Source of the DNA: Schizochytrium sp. CCTCC M209059
Taxonomy: Eukaryota; Sar; Bigyra; Thraustochytrida; Thraustochytriidae
Reading direction: 5' to 3'
Assembly (NCBI GenBank): GCA_000818945.1
Contig: KN805420.1
Location: 82,033-146,032, forward strand
Length of the DNA stretch: 64,000 nucleotides
The notes beneath the pieces were generated by a model that had not been told where the DNA came from, did no database searches, and worked only from the letters and a program-made list of their open reading frames with translations. The position numbers were made by a program, and so were the translations under genes. Numbering within the stretch: the stretch's first letter is position 1; each line of letters opens with the position of its first letter. This document shows, piece after piece, positions 57,934 through 64,000 of this stretch.

Positions 57934-59397
57934 TCAGTATCCATCCTGACTTTCCCAAATGTCGAGGTAAATGTCAATCAAATCCGAGAGTCGGATAGGT
58001 CGTGGAAGATCGTAGGTCCGACGCAATGACGCAAGGCCAGCGATTACCTCCTCATACGGTATTGGTGCAGCATGTGTTGGTTCAGTCTCACCCTGCGGGC
58101 AAAGCCACACCTCGCGCTGATGTTCCCAATTTTCAAGCCCAACATTGAAAAAGTCCCCATCCATGCCGTCTGGCCACCATGGGGACAAGGCAGCCCCTAC
58201 GGTGACTTCCTGACTCGTGAGGGCGGCGTTGCTCAACGTTGAGCGTAGTGCGAGACCTGCAGTTGCCTCGGAGGAAGTGCAGCCTACTTGCCCTGAGGCC
58301 TCCAGAGCCGTAGCCCCATCGCTTCCGTTGACAGCAAGACCACGTCTCAAACGAGAAGCGCCTGCCTCTCCTCCTTCTAAATCGAGATCTCCCGCGATCA
58401 CGACGAATGCAAAGGCGCGTTCCACAAGCTTGGCAATGGGGCTACCGGACCGGCGCGCGTCATCTAGCGTCGCAAGTAAAGCATCTCCGCTCACACGCCC
58501 ATACGTGTGCACAGAGGAAAATGCATGAAGCGCCTCTTGAGATGATCCGTTCATGACTGCATCTGGAAGGTCGAGGATTGACTCGAGCGCGCCTGTGCGA
58601 ATTTGAGTAAAAAATGGGTGCGCGCCCGCCAGTTCTGTGTCAAGTTCGGCTTGCATTTCGAGTGCGGTATTCTCCACATTGTCTGCGAACGCATGGGCTT
58701 GCCACAGGCATTTTTCCCGAGCCATGAAAGCGATCGATCCATGACCGACGGGCGTCTTGCGAGATGCGTCAGCAATGAGGCCAACGCGCGCTCGAGCGGA
58801 CCATGCGCCCACCCCATTGTCAACGACACCAAAGGCGAGAGGACCAAAGACAATACAGTCGAAGGTTTGGTCTGGGAGGGACCCCAGGGTTGGATAGTCC
58901 GTCAACGAGTACGATTCGGCGATCTCGATTTGACGGAGCCCTTCGTAGCGCCTCAGTAGCGCAGCAACAGCCTTTGAGGCTTTTGTCGTGGGAGTTTCTT
59001 CGCAATCTCTCTCATGAGAGTCACCGCCGGCAGCATCGCTCTTCGTACCGTCAAGACGGGTACCTGAAAGGGGAGACTGTCCACCCGCGGCATTTTTGTA
59101 CAAGTGAACATCATCTCCGAGAGGCTGGTAAAGGCTCGCACGCAGACGCGGGCCAAAGGCTGCTGTCACACCTGTGAGCAGAATGCCCGCCTCGGGGACG
59201 GAACATCCAACCAAAAGGATGCGAGCACCGGGAATTTGGCCACCTCGGACATTGAGTGCGTCGGGGTGCTTGGTCATCCACACTCGCATCGCAATGGCGA
59301 GACTGCATGCCTGCAGCGGCGGCTGCTCACCTTCGCAAGAGGCGGCTTTACCTTGGCGTCGCGCGCCACGCTGAGCGCCTTGCTGGGTGCGCTGCAT
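57934..59397 (-). CDS. DUF4050 (Gag1-like clamp)-type protein
   Basis: 487 residues from the first in-frame ATG (59395-59397). The same frame is open up to 59751 through Arg/Glu-rich and nine-Gln sequence, with no ATG. The C-terminal part carries FFNVGLENWEHQREVWL (about residue 430) and a closing RLSDLIDIYLDIWES, resembling the DUF4050/Gag1-like clamp family. The central part has a Rossmann-like GARILLVGCSVPEAG and, lower down, LRQIEIAESYSLTDY, which could be a lipase- or methyltransferase-like fold but is not decisive. Function unknown. The missing ATG in the upstream half suggests an upstream exon or a non-ATG start. Confidence 0.55.
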   Translation of the reverse strand: MQRTQQGAQRGARRQGKAASCEGEQPPLQACSLAIAMRVWMTKHPDALNVRGGQIPGARILLVGCSVPEAGILLTGVTAAFGPRLRASLYQPLGDDVHLYKNAAGGQSPLSGTRLDGTKSDAAGGDSHERDCEETPTTKASKAVAALLRRYEGLRQIEIAESYSLTDYPTLGSLPDQTFDCIVFGPLAFGVVDNGVGAWSARARVGLIADASRKTPVGHGSIAFMAREKCLWQAHAFADNVENTALEMQAELDTELAGAHPFFTQIRTGALESILDLPDAVMNGSSQEALHAFSSVHTYGRVSGDALLATLDDARRSGSPIAKLVERAFAFVVIAGDLDLEGGEAGASRLRRGLAVNGSDGATALEASGQVGCTSSEATAGLALRSTLSNAALTSQEVTVGAALSPWWPDGMDGDFFNVGLENWEHQREVWLCPQGETEPTHAAPIPYEEVIAGLASLRRTYDLPRPIRLSDLIDIYLDIWESQDGY

Positions 59398-60186
59398 ATT
59401 CAAAGGCGAGCGTAGGCCAGCTACCAAACCTCTTCGCCAAGGCTCCCTTCGCGAAGACGTTCGCCCTGGCCTCTCCCCGAGCTGTTCCTCCTCGAGCTGC
59501 TCCTGCTCGCGTTCCTCAGCAGAGGGCTTCTTTTCCTTATCCTGCTGCTGCTGCTGCTGCTGCTGCTGGACTCGCCGCCGCGCGGCCTCGCCCTTGCTGC
59601 CGCTCGGGGCAGAGGCCCCACCGCCGAAGAGCCTCGCCCCGAGCCCGAGCACCGTCTCCAGCTTGCCTGAGCGCGCGCGCGCGCGCGCGCGTCCGCGCGT
59701 GCGCGTAGTCGGCCTCGCGCGCGGTCTGCGTTCCGAGGCAAAGCGACGCAAAGCGGCGTAAAGCGGCGCGGAGCGAGCCGCCCGCGCGCCTCTGTACGCC
59801 TCGGGGCGCCTTGGTTTGCGCGTCTCGATCGCGCCTCTGCCGCGCCGGCTCGCGCCCCTGCGCCGCGGCCTCGTCCCGCCGCGTGTGGAGCGGAGGGCGG
59901 CCTCCTCCTCGCGAACTGCCTGCTTGGCTTGGCTCGGCTCGGCCCGGCTTGGCTTGGCTTGCCCTGCCTCGCTAGTAGGCTGAGCTGGCTGACTAAAGCC
60001 TAGCTAAGGCCTAGGTGAGGCGTACAGGCTATAGGCTAGCTACCGATGATTTCGAGTCGTCATACATGATAAGTGTCTGTTTATAGGCCTAATTCATTTT
60101 ATACGATGGTCACGGTGTCTCGTGAGCAACCGAGGAGATCACAGTAGTGGCAAGGCGCTGCGCGGGAGCGACCGACATCGCGCAAG
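59398..60186. other. Spacer with GC tracts and CTG(9)
   Basis: About 790 bases. CTG repeats (59541-59568) form the poly-Gln frame of the upstream ORF extension. A CGCGCG run lies near 59668-59690, and GGCTTGGC-type short repeats near 59925-59965. CCTAGG/AGGCCT motifs lie near 60000-60090. Confidence 0.4.
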
Positions 60187-62040
60187 CTAAAGTCCGGAGA
60201 AAGTGTCACGGTCAGATCGCGTTGACTTCAATGCTGGATCCGGGAAAGCCGCTCCCTCTTTGTCTAGTTTGACGATTGTCTGATTGACAAAATCGCGCTC
60301 CGCAGGCGTCACGCCTTCGTAGAGCTCGTTGACGAGTTGAAGGTCAAAGTGCAAAATCTTTCCCTCCTGGAATCGAATTGTTCGCTTGGCATCGAAGCCC
60401 ATAGTGTTATACTTTGGGTCCACATTGCCGTATCGACGATTTGTGAGAAAAAAATTGATAAAGTCCTGCTCGCAGAGCAATGTGCGGTTTTGATATGTTC
60501 TATAGCCCTCAATGGTGAAGTCGTAGAATCCTATATCTGGACGCACGAGCAGTACACCACCATTTGTGTACGTATACCCTCTTCTCAAAACACCTCCACT
60601 CGAGTACTTATATCCTTTCTCGAAGTAGCGCGGCTCGTCAATGGTGCATAGATTGTAATTATCGGGACATGCGCTCCAGAGTTTCGAGATATCCCCAGTA
60701 ATGAGGGTATCGAGGTCTGTGTAGACAATCATATCCCAGTCTGTGAGGTTCCAGAAGTGTAGTTTAGTGAACTGATACTTGTAGCGTTCATCGCGGGAAT
60801 TCTCACAAAGGAGAGGAGGAACTCTAATTACATGCCCGCCGCGATCCATCAACCACTGGCGAAATTCGGGAAAGGCATCTTCTGTGTAGATGATGGCCTG
60901 GTTCTCCCATGGAATCTGCCCCCAGCTAAACTTGCTCACATGGTGTTGCTTAAACATAGCTGTAGTGGTGGAATGCGTATTGCCTCCGGATGGGGCAGGT
61001 GTGAGTAATGTCGCGTAGAGCACGCGTTTTGGAATCTGGCCTGCGCGCTGACTCTCGAAGCTAGCCACAGCTCGATCAACTCGCGCAAGCAGATCGATCA
61101 CGGCTGCCTTGGGCGGCGACGTCACATTTTCAAAGCTGTATTGAACCACCCGTGACTCATCTGCCGAATGTATGGGACGCGTATCGCCTTGCACGCTAAG
61201 AAATCGAGAATCTAATAAAGTTCGGTTCACTTGAGTGAAGTAATCATTCAAAAGAGATTTTGAACAATCGTTATCCCGAGGCAGGATCTCCTTCGCTCGC
61301 GAAATCAATGCCCCGCAGTGGCGTTTCGATGGATGCGCGACAAACAAATTTGGATCAATCGTGTAAGCGGGATGATCCATTCCTGCAGCTGCACCACAGA
61401 AGGCCGCATCGTTGGTGGGGCTGCAGAGGCCCACCAACTCACGCACATCCTGCGTGATGATCGTATGAACGTCCATGAAGACAACTGCCTTTGATTTGGG
61501 CATACACCATGCCTGGAGAAACGTTAAGGAATGCCGCGTTACTGAAGACGTGCTCGATGGACCGCAGGAAAGTGGCGATACTGGGTACAGCTTGATCCCA
61601 AGTTCTTTCGCCCAGTTAAGAAGGTCTGGGGACGATGAAGGTGTGAATAGAACGCCCATTTCGCTCCATGACACCCTGCCAAACAAATTCTTCGAAATTA
61701 TATGGCGCTTGAACGCCTTGGCGCCGGCATCGCTTGCAACGCTGTCGTCAAGTAGAGTCAACCAAACAGTGGGCTTCACCCATAGTCCGGAACTGAGCTT
61801 GTTTTGCAGTCTGAGCACTGGGCGAATTTCGGCTTCAGAAGTGGACATGGTACCTTTGCCTAAAAATGTGAAGAACGTCCTCTGGTCAATTTTAGAGGTA
61901 GAAATATGCGCTCTCTCCCCATTTTTAAATTCTTCCTCTTGCGAGATCTTCAACACGATTACGTGAAATGTTATCGCGACGAAAAGGAAAAAGTAAAGTA
62001 GACGAAGTAGAGAAGATCGAGGTATCTTCAGCGGGATCAT
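60187..62040 (-). CDS. Tandem-domain GT8-like type II membrane glycosyltransferase
   Basis: 617 residues from the first ATG (62038-62040); a GTG extension reaches 62124. TM segment about 10-30. Two GT8-like domains: the first has VVFMDVHTIITQDVREL with D190-V-H192 in place of the DxD, the second the intact MIVYTDLDTLITGD with D442-L-D444, followed by TNGGVLLVRP and a CEQDFINFF acceptor-type segment. Glycogenin and galactinol-synthase relatives have this fold and use UDP-sugars with Mn2+. The first domain is likely inactive, as in the glycosyltransferases at 25.5 and 32.1 kb. A truncated relative lies upstream on the same strand (62457-63412). Confidence 0.82.
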   Translation of the reverse strand: MIPLKIPRSSLLRLLYFFLFVAITFHVIVLKISQEEEFKNGERAHISTSKIDQRTFFTFLGKGTMSTSEAEIRPVLRLQNKLSSGLWVKPTVWLTLLDDSVASDAGAKAFKRHIISKNLFGRVSWSEMGVLFTPSSSPDLLNWAKELGIKLYPVSPLSCGPSSTSSVTRHSLTFLQAWCMPKSKAVVFMDVHTIITQDVRELVGLCSPTNDAAFCGAAAGMDHPAYTIDPNLFVAHPSKRHCGALISRAKEILPRDNDCSKSLLNDYFTQVNRTLLDSRFLSVQGDTRPIHSADESRVVQYSFENVTSPPKAAVIDLLARVDRAVASFESQRAGQIPKRVLYATLLTPAPSGGNTHSTTTAMFKQHHVSKFSWGQIPWENQAIIYTEDAFPEFRQWLMDRGGHVIRVPPLLCENSRDERYKYQFTKLHFWNLTDWDMIVYTDLDTLITGDISKLWSACPDNYNLCTIDEPRYFEKGYKYSSGGVLRRGYTYTNGGVLLVRPDIGFYDFTIEGYRTYQNRTLLCEQDFINFFLTNRRYGNVDPKYNTMGFDAKRTIRFQEGKILHFDLQLVNELYEGVTPAERDFVNQTIVKLDKEGAAFPDPALKSTRSDRDTFSGL

Positions 62041-62456
62041 ATCTCCCTCGCTCTGTGCCGCTCGCTGAAGAGCACGAGGACTCGTTTTCAGGCTTGCGTG
62101 GTGATCAGAGCTTGTGCTGCACACCGGTACGTTACCTCGCGACTGGTGCGATCTATGTGATCACAAGCTACCAGCAAGCATGCGCAGCGCAGCTCCACTC
62201 CGGCAGCCCTTGCGCCCTTCTTGAAAGTCCTCCGCGCCTCGGGGGGCTGAGCTTTCTGTACGACAATCCTTTAGCGCCGCAGGAACGAAACAGCTCCAAA
62301 GGAAATTTTAATAATCCAGCCTGCCTATGCCTCCGCTTAGGTTCAAGACTAGCTAGACAAAGCTCTGGCTAGCTAGACAAAGCTCTGGCTATCGTTGCTG
62401 CAGCAGCTATCCTACACTTGGGCCTAGTCTCTTTCTATTGACAGCCTGGCATAATC
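62041..62456. other. Spacer between tandem GT8 loci
   Basis: About 415 bases. A 20-base unit CTAGCTAGACAAAGCTCTGG is duplicated in tandem at about 62348-62387. Frames here are incidental. Confidence 0.6.
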
Positions 62457-63412
62457 TCACCTATTCAGCAGTGCGAGAGGGATACGTACGTACGAGATGT
62501 GCAGAAGAGCTTCGCACAACGCATTGGCACTCATTCGAGAGCAAAACGCCGCGGGGGCGACGCCGCGGCGTCTCAACGCAGCGCCCCACTCCACATCTGA
62601 AGAGTCGGATTCATCTGAAGGGCTGTATTGAATGATGCGAGCACTTCTTATACTGCGTACAGGATGATTATCATGAAGCAGCATGTTGAATCGTGAATTA
62701 ACCACCGTTCGGTTCGCGATGCCGGAGTATTGATTGAGAAGATGCTCGGCACACTGCCCTGCACAGTCATTTGAACTAGTGTTTTTGAGACGTACTGCAA
62801 GAGCATTGCAATGCGTCTCATGTGGGTGTGCGACAAAGACCCCTGTGTCGATGATATGGTATGGGAAGTTATCGCTTGTACTCGTGCCACCAAAAGCTTC
62901 ATGCGTAGCGTTGTTGTATAGGGCAGGAAGCTCTCGCACGTCGTGTTGGATGGCCGTGTTGAAGAAATCCATGTACACAATATCTTCATACTGAGTCAAG
63001 CACCAGTCGAGAAGTTTGGCCAAAGCGTAACGCTGCATCGGAGAAGATGAGACCGGGAACATCTCTTCCTCTAGCTGAGGCAATGAATGGATCGTGACGC
63101 GGAGGCTTTGTGCCCAGGAAATAATGTCACTTGGGACTCCAGGCGTGATAATGATGCCCATATTTTCCCACGGGATCTTACCCAAGGTAAACTTGACACC
63201 ATGCGACGCTTGAATGACTTTCGTTCTTTAGCACCACGTACAGTGTCATCAAGAAGCGTGATCCAATGAGCAGATGTGCCGCTGCCGGTTGCGGGGGCAG
63301 GGAGACTACTCATGTTACGGTCATAATTTCTGAAGTTTTCCGTAAGAACAACATGGTCATTCTCATTCGAGGATTTGCAACGAAAATTATCCACGGAGAT
63401 TGCATTGAACAA
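62457..63412 (-). pseudogene. GT8-like pseudogene: frameshifted and truncated by a dispersed repeat
   Basis: Paralog of 60187-62040, first domain only. HWITLLDDTV and KSFKRRMVS match; then near 63190-63197 the frame shifts by one base into GKIPWENMGIII, MDFFNTAIQHDVREL, DTGVFVAHPHETHC and NRTVVNSRF. The DxD position reads D-F-F. After SSDVEW the sequence runs into repeat D (62469-62570), giving an unrelated tail. The catalytic second domain is absent. Probably a gene fragment capped by an insertion. The ORF has no clear ATG. Confidence 0.75.
62469..62570 (+). repeat. Dispersed repeat D, copy 1 (inside GT8 pseudogene)
   Basis: Starts CAGTGCGAGAGGG and ends GCAAAACGCCGCGGGGGCGACGCCGC, the same ends as 63779-63858. 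The 3' part GCATTGGCACTC-TTCGAGAGC is almost identical; the middle differs by about 20 bases. GC-rich inverted repeat within the last 25 bases. No coding meaning. Confidence 0.8.
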
Positions 63413-64000
63413 AAAGCAGACGAATACAGCAATCGAGAGAAAGAGCGTGTATTGTTGCTTGCGAATCGTTCTTCTCAGCTTTCTTCTCGCATCATGTGAA
63501 ACTCAAAATATCATGCATGTCAGCGATGCTGCACGTCCGCCGACGCACGCTACGCTCCTATCAATCTCGTGCGTGCACCGAGCTGCACGCCTAGCGACGT
63601 CGTTCGTCCACCGATATATATACTTTCTTCGACGTTGCAAGTTTACTCATGGCCAACTCGGTGGAATCCGCGTTACTGCTGCTGCCAGCCTCAGGTTTTT
63701 TTTTGTATGTGTGTGTTCCTCTTATTTCAATGACTGCAACTCACAGCACGGCCTAAGTCTCTATTCATGACCCCCCGGCAGTGCGAGAGGGTTAGGAGTT
63801 GTTCACACAAAGCATTGGCACTCGTTCGAGAGCAAAACGCCGCGGGGGCGACGCCGCAGCTGCAAACCTGTCGACGTCGCTTGTTGCGAAGAGTGTGGAT
63901 GGTCTCAGCCCCAGTTGTCGAAGCTTCTCTATCCTGCAGGTGGGCGGTGCGAAAGCGTGCAAGGTGAAGGGAGCATTGCGGTGAAGAAGAAGGCAAAGTC
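63413..64000. other. Right-edge spacer
   Basis: No gene supported. Contains a TATATATA run near 63614-63622 and repeat D copy 2. The far right end could hold the start of a further gene outside the window. Confidence 0.4.
63779..63858 (+). repeat. Dispersed repeat D, copy 2
   Basis: Same ends as copy 1 at 62469, orientation identical, about 1.3 kb apart. Both copies are preceded by CTATTCA within 12-20 bases. Confidence 0.8.

Noticed and set aside
1..64000. CRISPR arrays, operons, rRNA genes, prokaryotic elements
   Set aside because: None seen; all gene families and layout are eukaryotic nuclear.

Overview
The window looks like nuclear DNA from a protist with compact, almost intron-free genes. 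About 25 protein genes lie on both strands, each an uninterrupted ATG-to-stop frame, with untranslated spacers of 0.2-2.5 kb and the longer ones full of simple repeats. The genes are plainly eukaryotic: proteasome alpha subunit, mitochondrial 2-oxoglutarate dehydrogenase E2, ER thioredoxin, MAP3K and PDK1-like kinases, Rheb-like GTPase, RING E3. Intron poverty, protist-style domain fusions and many type II membrane glycosyltransferases fit a stramenopile, and most specifically a thraustochytrid (Labyrinthulomycetes). That assignment is an inference; no marker gene settles it. A 10-N assembly gap lies at 54199-54208, and at least two reading frames are broken by what look like single missing bases.

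Left part (1-24.7 kb), mostly housekeeping: a frameshifted FAD oxidoreductase running off the left edge; two MGC-starting diacylglycerol-kinase-like genes around a Pro/His-rich protein; RRP8 rRNA methyltransferase; proteasome alpha-type 4; a compact E3 combining RBR-like zinc clusters with a MYCBP2-type RING-Cys-relay module; a CS-domain protein; a membrane thioredoxin; a Gal-3-O-type sulfotransferase; a LamG plus coiled-coil protein; a Ser-rich U-box-like protein; and a small CHORD-like zinc protein.

Middle part (24.7-36.5 kb), accessory and decayed: two inverted paralogous two-domain glycosyltransferases (25.5-27.7 and 32.1-34.6 kb) flank a graveyard of gene and element relics. It holds a broken tandem-domain capsular-type glycosyltransferase with stops at two Trp sites, and three diverged dispersed repeat pairs.

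Right part (36.5-64 kb): NRAMP metal transporter, MAP3K-like kinase, cyclic-nucleotide-binding membrane protein, a TPR / PDK1-like kinase / degenerate CPPED1-like phosphoesterase fusion, a TPT-type transporter fused to a pyruvyl-transferase-like domain, a roughly 0.5 kb (GAGAT)n array, DLST, a sterol desaturase/hydroxylase, a Rheb-like GTPase with an altered G3 motif, a DUF4050-like protein, and a tandem-domain GT8 enzyme beside its truncated pseudogene.

Two themes recur. One is secretory or surface glycan synthesis: sulfotransferase, four glycosyltransferase loci plus one relic, and the transporter-pyruvyltransferase fusion. This would suit an organism with a sulfated polysaccharide wall. 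The other is growth signalling: PDK1-like kinase, Rheb-like GTPase, DGKs and MAP3K. A palindromic AGGCCTAGGCCT-type motif is scattered through the spacers.
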